Shown: positions 1 through 6,918 of the stretch, piece by piece | Position numbering within the stretch: the first letter of the stretch is position 1 | How the letters are laid out: the number at the start of each line of letters is the position of its first letter | Assembly (NCBI GenBank): GCA_024244665.1 | Contig: JAAEOI010000282.1 | Span: 1-11,595, forward strand | Length of the DNA: 11,595 nt | Reading direction: 5' to 3' | From: Bacteroidota bacterium | Lineage (GTDB): Bacteria; Bacteroidota; Bacteroidia; Bacteroidales; GCA-2748055 | Notes under the pieces: model-generated | Told to the model about the DNA's origin: nothing | Seen by the model: only the letters and a program-made list of their open reading frames with translations | Database searches by the model: none | Translations under genes and position numbers: made by a program

Positions 1-324
1 AAAGTACCAAATTGGTTGCCCCCTTCAGTTGCCGTTCATGCCGGAGATTGGAAACTCATCCGCCTGTTTCATCAGGGAGAAGATGGCAGGCATGAGTACA
101 GGCTTTATAATTTAAAATGGGATATTGGAGAAAAGAATAATCTTTCAAATATGTACCCTGAGAAAGTCGCTGAATTAGACCTCTTAATTGAAAATCATTT
201 GACAGATGCGAATGCTGTTGTGCCTCTTCCTAACCCCGATTTTGATCCAAATCAGTTTATTCACTTGCAATATGGAGAGCAGCTTGGTGGTTACAAAGCT
301 GTAAAAAAGGTCGTGGTACAATAG
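1..324 (+). CDS. Sulfatase, C-terminal end (5' truncated by window)
   Basis: The frame is open from the first base to the TAG at 322-324, so the gene starts outside the window; the visible part is 107 codons. The sequence DWKLIRLF..G....[18 protein letters not shown] is the characteristic C-terminal subdomain of S1-family (formylglycine) sulfatases, where a beta strand carrying the product's description of 'nature and losses' (LYNL..D..E..NL) is followed by a helix ([15 protein letters not shown]) and a proline-rich tail ([10 protein letters not shown]). Such enzymes remove sulfate esters from glycans and are usually periplasmic in Bacteroidota. The catalytic Cys/Ser motif and the metal ligands lie upstream of the window and cannot be checked, so neither substrate nor activity can be assigned. 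It lies on the opposite strand from the PUL-like operon to the right but suits the same sulfated-glycan theme. Confidence 0.88.
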   Translation, partial: KVPNWLPPSVAVHAGDWKLIRLFHQGEDGRHEYRLYNLKWDIGEKNNLSNMYPEKVAELDLLIENHLTDANAVVPLPNPDFDPNQFIHLQYGEQLGGYKAVKKVVVQ

Positions 325-339
325 AAAATTGCAGGTGAG

Positions 340-397
340 TTTTCGATGATAAGCATCGGAAATATGGTAGCATTTCCGGCAGGCCAAGGCTTTTTTT
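340..397 (+). terminator. Possible terminator/attenuator region: two overlapping hairpins then T7
   Basis: Sixteen bases after the sulfatase stop, 340-348 (TTTTCGATG) pairs with 354-362 (CATCGGAAA) as a 9-bp stem with one G-T pair and a 5-base loop. A second stem, 358-363 (GGAAAT) with 372-377 (ATTTCC), loop 8, reuses bases 358-362, so the two folds exclude each other. A run of seven T follows at 391-397, but no stem abuts it directly, so this is not a textbook intrinsic terminator. It plausibly ends sulfatase transcription before the lipoprotein gene. The rest of the 125-base gap shows no clear TAnnTTTG promoter. Confidence 0.35.
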
Positions 398-435
398 CAT
401 AACTTGCAACTGAACCACTGTGTCTAACAGGCCGC

Positions 436-443
436 AAAAGGGG
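436..443 (+). promoter_or_regulatory. Purine-rich ribosome binding site choosing the 450 start
   Basis: AAAAGGGG lies six bases before the ATG at 450. It decides between this ATG and an in-frame GTG at 420: only the 450 start gives a canonical lipoprotein signal peptide (MKK followed by a leucine-rich core) at the very N-terminus. Confidence 0.5.
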
Positions 444-449
444 ATTGTT

Positions 450-1118
450 ATGAAAAAGACAGGAATTCTTCTCCTGTTGACTTTGACTCTGTGGTCATGT
501 GAAGAGGAGATTCCGGAAGTCAGTTTCAGGATCGAAACCGAAGGTTTTATCTTGCAGGAAGCTTATATTGACAACTCAGATGTTTTCCCATCTTTTTCCC
601 ACAGGCTTTCAAGCGGCCGCTTAACATTTTCCAATAACCACGATACCTACAAGTTTAACACCGGCAGAACCGGGATTGAAGAGTATCTGTTTCAAGTTCC
701 GGTAGGCGAATACCAGCTTACATTCACAATCCCACAGGCATCTTTATATGGCCAGGAAGGGGGTTCATTTGTGGCAAGTCCCAGGAACGTTATCATTAAT
801 GAACAGACCGATACAATTTTGGTACAGGTGGAAGCCAACTGCTCCATGTTCATGGTATATGATCAACTAAACCAGCTGGACCAGGGCGTATTTATGATTG
901 AAAGACACGCTTTCGCCCATGGATTTTTCTGGTCTTACCCCCTGTTATCGGACTCCCTTTCCGGAGCATATTATACCTACTTCACACCCGATTCAGTTCC
1001 TTCCAACCCATCTGCTTTCCTGTGGTTTTACGAGGGAACACAGGGAATTGAGGAAGGTGGAATGGCCACAATGGATTTTGAGATCGGCTATCAGTACAAC
1101 ATAAATATCCTTGACTGA
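450..1118 (+). CDS. Predicted outer-membrane lipoprotein of unknown function, coupled to C25 peptidase
   Basis: The 222-residue product starts MKKTGILLLLTLTLWSC: a lysine-rich start, a leucine-rich core and a lipobox-like LWSC with the lipidated Cys at residue 17. The residues just after the Cys are EEE. Acidic residues at this place resemble the lipoprotein export signals that send Bacteroidota lipoproteins to the cell surface, so surface exposure is likely but inferred. The mature part has no motif I recognise. It has many alternating polar/hydrophobic strands and aromatic residues, suggesting a beta-sandwich, with PVGEYQLTF and DTILVQVEANCSMFMVYD as the most strand-like stretches. The TGA at 1116-1118 overlaps the ATG of the C25 peptidase gene by one base, which implies translational coupling and a shared role, perhaps as a surface partner, anchor or inhibitor of the peptidase. 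That role is inference; no family name is offered. Confidence 0.85.
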   Translation: MKKTGILLLLTLTLWSCEEEIPEVSFRIETEGFILQEAYIDNSDVFPSFSHRLSSGRLTFSNNHDTYKFNTGRTGIEEYLFQVPVGEYQLTFTIPQASLYGQEGGSFVASPRNVIINEQTDTILVQVEANCSMFMVYDQLNQLDQGVFMIERHAFAHGFFWSYPLLSDSLSGAYYTYFTPDSVPSNPSAFLWFYEGTQGIEEGGMATMDFEIGYQYNINILD

Positions 1119-3445
1119 TGAGCGGACCCGGGAAATACATATTCATGCTTGTTTTTATCACCTGTATCTTGCAGCTGGAGGCACAGCACACCCAACGTGT
1201 TGAGCTCTCTTTCAATCCGGATCAGTTCCGTATTGTGGCCTCGGAAGACGCATTTAAGGTGGAGGCGGATGATGCATGCTATTACTACCTCGAAGATTCC
1301 GGAAACCCGGCACTTCCGGTTCGCAATGTGAATATACTGGTACCGAACGGTGCCGAGCTGGTGGATTTCAATTTTTCCATGGAAGAGGAGATCATTAAAG
1401 AAGACATCAGCCTTGCCAGGGTAGCCACCCCGGTCCCCTTTTCGCTTCTGGAACAATACCAGCCCGCTGAAACAGGAATTTTTGAAGGTGATTTCCCCGG
1501 TGAAGTAGTAAGACATTCAGCCACACGTATCCAGCGTGGTTACACATGGTTCAGTTTCACCTTTTCTCCATTCAACTATGATGGGCAGAAGAGGGAATTG
1601 TCCCTGGTCAGTAAATTAATACTGGATGTGGAATACAGGATTATTACGGAACAGGCTTCTGTCGTCCGGCCCGACAAAACGGTTTTACATGCCTTGAAGG
1701 AAAGCATGGTTAATCCGCAGGAGATGGATCACCTCTATCCGGCAGGTGAATCGGCATTACTGAAATCTTCAGAAGATCCCTTGGATTACCTGATCATCAC
1801 CACGGAAGAGTTGAAACCTGGTTTCGAAGCACTGCTACACTGGAAAAGAAGAAAGGGCTTGAGAGCAGAGCTTATTACCCTTCAGGAGGTCTACTCCGGG
1901 TATGATGGACCGGGTGTGCAATTAAAGATCAAACGCTGCCTGCATGACTACTATACCAGGCGGAATCTGAAATGGGTCCTGCTGGGAGGCGACCACGATG
2001 TAGTCCCCGTACAGGGATGTTACACAAAGCTTATTTTAGGCGTGAATGAGTATGTGGATGAATCGGTTCCAACTGATCTGTTTTATGCATGTTTCGATCA
2101 GCGATTCGACTGGAACAGTACGGTGGATGAGAAGATCGGACAGTTGTACTGGGATCAACATGACCTGGTACCGGAAATCAGTATTTCCAGGATCCCGGTG
2201 CGAAATATGGAACAGGTCCGCACCTTTGTCAGGAAAACCCTCAGCTATGAACTGAATCCACCCGGGAAGGACTTTGCTGAGAATATGCTTTTAAGCGGTA
2301 TAAAATCATGGAGCAGCTGGGCTGGAAAGAGCGATAATCATCACCGGTCGGAGATCATGTTCGAAAGGTATATTAAGAAGGGATGGAGTGGCCGGAAAGT
2401 CAATTTTTTCGATACGGGTACAGACTTTGACGGTGGTATGGATTACCAGGTTACCGCATCAAACCTGATAGACCAGCTCGATAAGGGATATGGCATCTTT
2501 CACTATGCCGGACATGGAAACAGGGATGCGATCCTGATGGAATCAGGAAAAAGTTTCAATTCATCGGATGCCCTGAAACTCAGGAACCCTTTCTCAGGAA
2601 TCATGTTGTCAACCTCCTGCGATGTTAATGCCTTTGATGCGCAGGCACCCTGCCTGGCAGAATCTTTCCTGGAAAATCCCGACGGAGGGGCTGTCGCTTT
2701 TTTTGGAAGTTCAAGGTATGGATTTGGGAATCCGGATCAGGATGTCAGTCTTGGCCCATCCTTTCAGTATAGTGCCAGGTTTCTGAAACACCTGGCTGAA
2801 TTGGGGAGAGTAATTAACGGGAACTGTTTTGCAAGCATTGCCGCATTGACAAAATCTGACTTCGCATTTAACGGATCTTCTGCGGGCTCATACCTCTTTC
2901 TGATATATGCTTTAAATGCCATGGGCGACCCGGAACTTCCAATACATACTAGGGACCCATCCTCTTTCGATAATGTAAGATTATACAGCATGGACGATGC
3001 ATTGACCGTGAATACCGGCGGCAACAGCAATTGCAGGATCTGTATCACCAGTCAGGATCTGTCGGAAGGATACCACCAGGTGGTGGAGGGTGTTTCACAC
3101 TTTACCTTCGAGCATATTCCGGAGCAGTTCCAGGTAACCATCACAGCGCCCAACTATATCCCATATCAATACAGTTCAGCTTCCCTTACCGCAATGGAGA
3201 GCAGCCTGAGCTCCCGGATCAGGATCTATCCCAACCCGGCTTCTGAATTTCTGATTATTGATACCAACATCCTGCAGGCAACACTGCAGCTGTTTGACAT
3301 GCAGGGCAGGCTCATGATGGAACAGGAGCTAGAATACGGATCCGGCAGGCTGGACCTGTCTGGCTATCCCGAAGGCGCATACCTGCTGAAAGTCCTTTCC
3401 GATGAGGGAATTGCCTGGTTCAGGTTTATCAAGCAGTCTTCTTAA
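1118..3445 (+). CDS. C25 (gingipain-family) cysteine peptidase with T9SS type A sorting domain
   Basis: A secreted cysteine endopeptidase of 775 residues. Residues 1-22 form a signal peptide (MSGPGKYIFMLVFITCILQLEA). About 25-200 match the C25 propeptide layout (YYLEDSGNPALPVRNVNILVPNG). About 220-610 form the peptidase domain: YLIITTEE near 224, GGDHDVVPV near 290, SRIPVRN near 357, the catalytic His466 in YAGHG (463-467) and the catalytic Cys501 in STSCDVNAFD. The His-to-Cys spacing of 35 residues is close to that of gingipains. The domain closes with GDPELPI (603-609). A linker/beta region leads to the T9SS sorting domain from IYPNPA (703) to the end, with the usual LFDMQGR and YPEGAYLLKV blocks. 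Full-length and intact. The ATG overlaps the preceding stop and has no clear Shine-Dalgarno, in keeping with coupled translation. Known family members are exported by T9SS and attached to the surface or released. Cleavage specificity (Arg, Lys or other) cannot be read from the sequence. Confidence 0.93.
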   Translation: MSGPGKYIFMLVFITCILQLEAQHTQRVELSFNPDQFRIVASEDAFKVEADDACYYYLEDSGNPALPVRNVNILVPNGAELVDFNFSMEEEIIKEDISLARVATPVPFSLLEQYQPAETGIFEGDFPGEVVRHSATRIQRGYTWFSFTFSPFNYDGQKRELSLVSKLILDVEYRIITEQASVVRPDKTVLHALKESMVNPQEMDHLYPAGESALLKSSEDPLDYLIITTEELKPGFEALLHWKRRKGLRAELITLQEVYSGYDGPGVQLKIKRCLHDYYTRRNLKWVLLGGDHDVVPVQGCYTKLILGVNEYVDESVPTDLFYACFDQRFDWNSTVDEKIGQLYWDQHDLVPEISISRIPVRNMEQVRTFVRKTLSYELNPPGKDFAENMLLSGIKSWSSWAGKSDNHHRSEIMFERYIKKGWSGRKVNFFDTGTDFDGGMDYQVTASNLIDQLDKGYGIFHYAGHGNRDAILMESGKSFNSSDALKLRNPFSGIMLSTSCDVNAFDAQAPCLAESFLENPDGGAVAFFGSSRYGFGNPDQDVSLGPSFQYSARFLKHLAELGRVINGNCFASIAALTKSDFAFNGSSAGSYLFLIYALNAMGDPELPIHTRDPSSFDNVRLYSMDDALTVNTGGNSNCRICITSQDLSEGYHQVVEGVSHFTFEHIPEQFQVTITAPNYIPYQYSSASLTAMESSLSSRIRIYPNPASEFLIIDTNILQATLQLFDMQGRLMMEQELEYGSGRLDLSGYPEGAYLLKVLSDEGIAWFRFIKQSS

Positions 3446-3448
3446 ACG

Positions 3449-3464
3449 GGCAGGAGTGCCTGCC
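3449..3464 (+). terminator. GC-rich hairpin just after the C25 peptidase stop
   Basis: GGCAGG (3449-3454) and CCTGCC (3459-3464) form a perfect 6-bp stem with a 4-base loop, three bases after the TAA. No T-tract follows (TTGAAGATT), so it is a weak intrinsic terminator at best, or an mRNA 3'-end stabiliser. Its place between the peptidase gene and a separately promoted ATPase gene supports an end-of-transcript role. Confidence 0.4.
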
Positions 3465-3542
3465 TTGAAGATTCATTCCTCCCTATACAGTTTAGCAGGC
3501 CAAAGCAGGTTATGAGGTTTATTTGCAAGCAGTACCCTTGTG

Positions 3543-3573
3543 TTTTAGCCGTTTTTTCCTTATTATATCTTTG
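3543..3573 (+). promoter_or_regulatory. Bacteroidota-type promoter for the AAA_14 ATPase gene
   Basis: TATCTTTG at 3566-3573 matches the Bacteroidota -7 element TAnnTTTG exactly. TTTT at 3543-3546, 19 bases upstream, matches three of four bases of the -33 TTTG element. The predicted transcript would start near 3580, giving a leader of about 45 bases before the ATG at 3625. This also argues against the longer open frame that begins at TTG 3523, inside the promoter. The -33 match is imperfect. Confidence 0.5.
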
Positions 3574-3624
3574 TATTATGTCCATTTATTGCTATACTTA
3601 CCCTTGCATATTAGCCATAACGCA

Positions 3625-4935
3625 ATGCGTAGAGATATTTATCAAGTATTGGTAGACTGGAAAAAAACCAGAAACAGAAGGCCCTTATTGCTTAGAGGAG
3701 CCAGGCAAACAGGCAAAACTTATATCATTAACGAATTTGGAAATCAAGAATTCAGAAACTTAATCTACCTGAACTTTGAAAGAAATCCTGAGTACAAGGA
3801 TATTTTTCAATCCAGAATTCCTGTTGAAATAGTTGAAAAAATCACCTTATACACTGCAAAGAAAATTGAACCTGGAAAAACACTGCTCTTCATTGACGAG
3901 ATCCAGGAATGCCCGGGAGCCATAGTCTCATTGAGATATTTTTTCGAAGAGATGCAAGGATTGCATGTTATTGCTGCTGGCTCTCTTCTGGAGTTCGCTC
4001 TAAAATCGGAAGATATTCGTATGCCAGTTGGCAGGATCCAATACCTTTTCCTCTATCCCCTTTCCTTTGGGGAATTTCTGGATGCCATGGATGAATCTGA
4101 ACTCAGAGACTATACGCTTGAAGCTTCAAATTTGGCCAAACTCCCTCTGAGCCTACATGACAAATTAAATGACTTAGTTCGCAAGTACCTTATTGTAGGT
4201 GGAATGCCTGCGGTTTTGAAAGAATATATTACAACACGCAACATAAGCAATACACAAAGAATACAACGTTCAATTATTGATACTTACATTGATGATTTTG
4301 CCAAATACTCCAGGGTGTTAAAGCACAACAATCTCCGAAAGGTATTTAATGCTGTTCCGGGTATGGTAGGTCAGAAATTCGTATATACCCGGGTAGATCG
4401 TTCTATTAAATCCAGGGAATTAAAGGAAGCCCTTGAACTGCTAGAAACGGCAGGAGTTGTTTCCCGTGTAAGACAAACAAACGGATCAGGCCTTCCCCTG
4501 TCGGTCGGTGTACATGAATCAATCTTTAAGGTACTGTTCCTTGATGTGGGGCTCTTTCATGCCATAAGTGGCTTGTACTCAGAGACAGCAAAAGAAAAGG
4601 ACTTCAATGCGATTTTCAAAGGTGCCGTTGCCGAGCAATTTGCTGGTCAGGAGATCAAGGCTTATCAATCTCCCTATACAAAATCCGAACTATATTATTG
4701 GGGAGGATTGGGTAGAAGGAGCACTGCGGAACTTGATTATTTAAGTGAAAAGGTTTCGCATAGTATCCATGTTGAAAGCAAATCCGGTCCAGCAGGGCGA
4801 ATGAAAAGCATGCATATGTTTATTGAAAAATATTCACCTGAAAATGCCATAAGAATTTCTCAGGCTCCTTTAAAGAAAGGCCAACCGATATTATCGATCC
4901 CTTTTTATGGGATAGAAAGCTATTTTAGAAATTAA
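3625..4935 (+). CDS. AAA_14/DUF4143 family ATPase
   Basis: A 436-residue cytoplasmic protein, the normal length for this family. Residues 20-160 form the AAA_14 ATPase domain: Walker A GARQTGKT (25-32), Walker B LLFIDEIQ (87-94) and a sensor-like AAGSLLEF (117-124). From YLIVGGMPAVL (188-198) to about 370 runs the DUF4143 region. The C-terminal part has a spaced E..(AELDY 368-372)..(VESKSG 383-388) pattern that resembles a PD-(D/E)xK nuclease-like fold, as is common in this family. The start was set at ATG 3625 because MRRDIYQVLVDWKK is the usual family N-terminus; the open frame extends upstream to TTG 3523, adding a hydrophobic stretch that overlaps the promoter. These proteins are very common and patchily spread in Bacteroidota, and their role is not settled. 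By eye the gene is richer in A and T than both neighbours, which suggests separate acquisition. It converges with the minus-strand operon, with 13 bases between the stops. Confidence 0.9.
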   Translation: MRRDIYQVLVDWKKTRNRRPLLLRGARQTGKTYIINEFGNQEFRNLIYLNFERNPEYKDIFQSRIPVEIVEKITLYTAKKIEPGKTLLFIDEIQECPGAIVSLRYFFEEMQGLHVIAAGSLLEFALKSEDIRMPVGRIQYLFLYPLSFGEFLDAMDESELRDYTLEASNLAKLPLSLHDKLNDLVRKYLIVGGMPAVLKEYITTRNISNTQRIQRSIIDTYIDDFAKYSRVLKHNNLRKVFNAVPGMVGQKFVYTRVDRSIKSRELKEALELLETAGVVSRVRQTNGSGLPLSVGVHESIFKVLFLDVGLFHAISGLYSETAKEKDFNAIFKGAVAEQFAGQEIKAYQSPYTKSELYYWGGLGRRSTAELDYLSEKVSHSIHVESKSGPAGRMKSMHMFIEKYSPENAIRISQAPLKKGQPILSIPFYGIESYFRN

Positions 4936-4948
4936 AGTTCATTTTCTT

Positions 4949-5101
4949 TTAGAAGTAAAAGTCATAACATTTGGTCATCTCCGGAGACCCCTCCATCTCC
5001 AATCCGGGGTAGGAGGTGGTTAAATGCCATTTACCAATATGTGCCGTGTGATACCCCGATTCCTTCAGGCGCTCAGCCAGTGTCACTACCTCAAGGGGCA
5101 T
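4949..5101 (-). pseudogene. Sulfatase fragment fused in frame to the esterase remnant
   Basis: Reading from 5101, the frame encodes MPLEVVTLAERLKESGYHTAHIGKWHL, the conserved S1-sulfatase block in which a helix (TLAERLKESGY) leads to the GKWHL strand carrying the active-site Lys and His. Everything before it (including the formylglycine CxPSR/SxPSR motif) and nearly all of the roughly 300-400 residues usually following it are missing. The last 23 or so residues (TTSYPG...CYDFYF) do not match the sulfatase family that I can see and end at TAA 4951-4949. The block is in the same frame as the C-terminal domain of the esterase upstream, so a deletion most likely joined a sialate O-acetylesterase gene to a downstream sulfatase gene. 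It cannot be a working sulfatase. Confidence 0.72.
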
Positions 5102-5981
5102 GTGGTTCTTATTCTCTACCTCAGGATAGTTGCCATAGGCATAGCGAAGCCGTTCCATATTGGATGCTTTGATCTCAATGGTGTGGTCCGATTTAATCCT
5201 TCCCTCCACTTCCAGTACTGATCCATCGGCCAATACGGCCCAGATCTCAGGAGGCACGCTGGTATTATGCTGGTTCTCAAAACCTGCCAGTTGTACAAAA
5301 TAGAAGGGCATCCCGGAATTATTAAATTTCTCTCTCATCATGCATATATAATCGCCAAACCAGCTAACATAAGCATCGGGTTGAGCAGCATTGGATTCAC
5401 CCTGATACCAGATGCCCCCCCCTGCTGGCGAAGGGAACCAGAGGATGTACCATGGCATTGTAACACAGTTCCGAAAAATGCTGTGGTGGAAAATATGGTC
5501 GCTTGTCTATTCGACCTTTTTTCTCCCAGGCTTCAACTCTCCGTTGATAAGCTTCCCACCCCTCTTTATCTGTCCCCCTGAAAACCGCACTCTCCTCTTC
5601 ACCTTCTAGGGTTTTCTCATCCATAAAGGTATGAATGGAAGCACCTCCGTATGAAATATCCACAAGACCTATGACCACACCCAGCTCCTGGTATAATTTC
5701 CGGCCAAAGAAATAGCCTGAAGCAGAAAAGTTTGGCACAGTGGATGGTGAACAGATCTCCCATTGGGCATCAAAAGAGTCCTGTGGATCGGTAGCTCCAC
5801 ACTCCATTTTCTATCAAAGCCGGCCCTGGTGGCTGCACTGGCCCCACACAGTAATGTGACGATCGGCCTGCAGAACCATGTGATGGGAAAATACTGAGGC
5901 AATTTTCACATTCGCCCAGATTGAATTCCCTGCACATACCATGATGGCAGAGGCCAGGATTACGAGCTTGCTTCTATTCAT
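5102..5981 (-). pseudogene. Sialate O-acetylesterase-like (SASA/DUF303) gene remnant
   Basis: An intact member would be a secreted esterase removing O-acetyl groups from glycans. The ATG at 5981 gives a signal peptide (MNRSKLVILASAIMVCAG) and the family start VKIASVFSHHMVLQADRHITVWG. This frame ends at tandem TGA TAG (5816-5811), while the expected next block, AGFDRKWSVELP, lies in another frame. At about 5789 the text jumps to QWEICSPSTVPNFSASGYFFGRKL, skipping the segment that should hold the catalytic-Ser GQSN motif. The frame then runs well (GLVDISYGGASIHTFMDE, YNAMVHPLVPFA) until a run of eight G at 5422-5415, where it shifts; the other frame continues with GIWYQGESNA. A second jump near 5249, from VQLAGFENQHNTSVPP to the C-terminal EIWAVLADGSVLEVEGR, skips the block with the catalytic Asp/His. 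With both catalytic blocks gone and two frameshifts, this is a dead gene. It starts 26 bases after the DUF6807 gene as the last operon member. Confidence 0.85.
5415..5422 (-). repeat. G8 homopolymer (C8 on plus strand) at a frameshift
   Basis: Eight G on the coding strand lie exactly where the esterase frame breaks. With seven G, the reading would be PFASRGGIWYQGESNA, agreeing with the family's PFA..G.IWYQGESN block; with eight, the frame runs to a stop shortly after (HLVSG). The tract could be a true slippage mutation, a phase-variable site or a base-calling error. Confidence 0.8.
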
Positions 5982-6007
5982 ATCTATTTGACTTCAAATA
6001 TTAAAAC

Positions 6008-6907
6008 TTACTCGCTTTTGTATTTCTCGAACTGCTCAGCGATTTTAGCTTCACGATGATCCCCGCTATGTATAAGAACACGATACCGTAGTTTTATCGT
6101 CTGACCTTTCCTGAGTATGATATTCTCACCATTCTCCGGCCAGTACATTGGGGTTGGTGAGAAGAAACCATAGTCACGGGTAAACCATGGAGACGGAAAC
6201 CACTCATTGCCCGGGTGTTGGAGAATAGCTATGCCTTCAATTCCTCCCATCCTTTTACCATGGTAATCCATCCATGCCGAGCGTTTACCAAAGGTTCCTT
6301 TCTCACCGGTTTCACCTTCTGCGTTTACCATGGTACCACCGTTTGTCACTGCCAGGTCAGGATCCATCCTTACACTGAATAATGAATGATTGGTCTTATT
6401 TATGGTAACATCAATTAACATCTCAATTACAAGCTCAAAATCAATATGGTACTGATCCGGGGAAGGAGCAGTGACGGTAATGGTGCGAAAATCTTTTATT
6501 GGCGCCATTGCACCGGGCCGCTTCCATATGTTTTCATTTTCTATCACAACTTTTTCACCTCCCGATTCAATAATATCAGCTCGCAAGGGAACAATCTGCC
6601 CCCGTTCCAGACCCTCCTGCCAGTAATTTCCCCCATTCACTTTATCACAGCCAAAGAACAGTGAGCTGTGATGCGGATAGTTGGCATTCCGCATGGATGT
6701 AATGCTTGCCTTTGATGGTCCGTTTACCGGATAGAAAAAGGGATACTTTTCATGTTCCGACAAAATATAATTTGTCAATAAATTACCATCAATCCTGATT
6801 TCAATTTTATCGCCAATCTGTTCAGCTGTAATTTTCTGCTGGGCAATAGATTCGCCGGTCAGCATAAATAGCAGAGAAATCACCAATACAATTAATCGTC
6901 TCCTCAT
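6008..6907 (-). CDS. DUF6807 ('PmoA-like') family secreted protein
   Basis: A 299-residue protein with a clear signal peptide (MRRRLIVLVISLLFMLTGESIA, cleavage near residue 22), so periplasmic or exported. The body shows the conserved DUF6807 blocks YPFFYPVNGP (55-64), YPHHSSLFFG (77-86) and GGNYWQEGLERGQI (about 92-105), and later GIEGIAILQHPGNEW and FFSPTPMYWPENG, in the normal order and complete. Databases often call these proteins 'methane oxygenase PmoA', a label inherited from a gene name and not supported by the sequence; they are common next to glycan-degradation genes in Bacteroidota. The two His of PHHS and the acidic/aromatic residues around GNYWQEG suggest a sugar- or metal-binding pocket, but this is inference. 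The ATG is 11 bases downstream of the aldolase stop, so the two are co-transcribed. It is intact between two broken neighbouring operon genes on the far sides. Confidence 0.88.
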   Translation of the reverse strand: MRRRLIVLVISLLFMLTGESIAQQKITAEQIGDKIEIRIDGNLLTNYILSEHEKYPFFYPVNGPSKASITSMRNANYPHHSSLFFGCDKVNGGNYWQEGLERGQIVPLRADIIESGGEKVVIENENIWKRPGAMAPIKDFRTITVTAPSPDQYHIDFELVIEMLIDVTINKTNHSLFSVRMDPDLAVTNGGTMVNAEGETGEKGTFGKRSAWMDYHGKRMGGIEGIAILQHPGNEWFPSPWFTRDYGFFSPTPMYWPENGENIILRKGQTIKLRYRVLIHSGDHREAKIAEQFEKYKSE

Positions 6908-6918
6908 GATGTAATAAA

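Noticed and set aside
1091..1516. Minus-strand open frame of 141 codons opposite the start of the C25 peptidase gene.
   Set aside because: It overlaps a well-supported gene with a signal peptide and propeptide; its translation has no recognisable motif.
379..3503. The 9-mer GCAGGCCAA occurs at 379-387 and 3495-3503, both upstream of plus-strand genes.
   Set aside because: A single short match with differing distances to the genes and no symmetry; chance is a sufficient explanation.
3523..3624. N-terminal extension of the ATPase from TTG 3523, adding 34 mostly hydrophobic residues that look like a membrane segment.
   Set aside because: It overlaps the TAnnTTTG promoter element, uses a TTG start, and the family normally starts at MRRDIYQVL-type sequence encoded from ATG 3625.
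5267..5581. Plus-strand open frame of 104 codons across the esterase remnant.
   Set aside because: It is antisense to recognisable esterase sequence, has no family features and exists because the region is decayed on the other strand.
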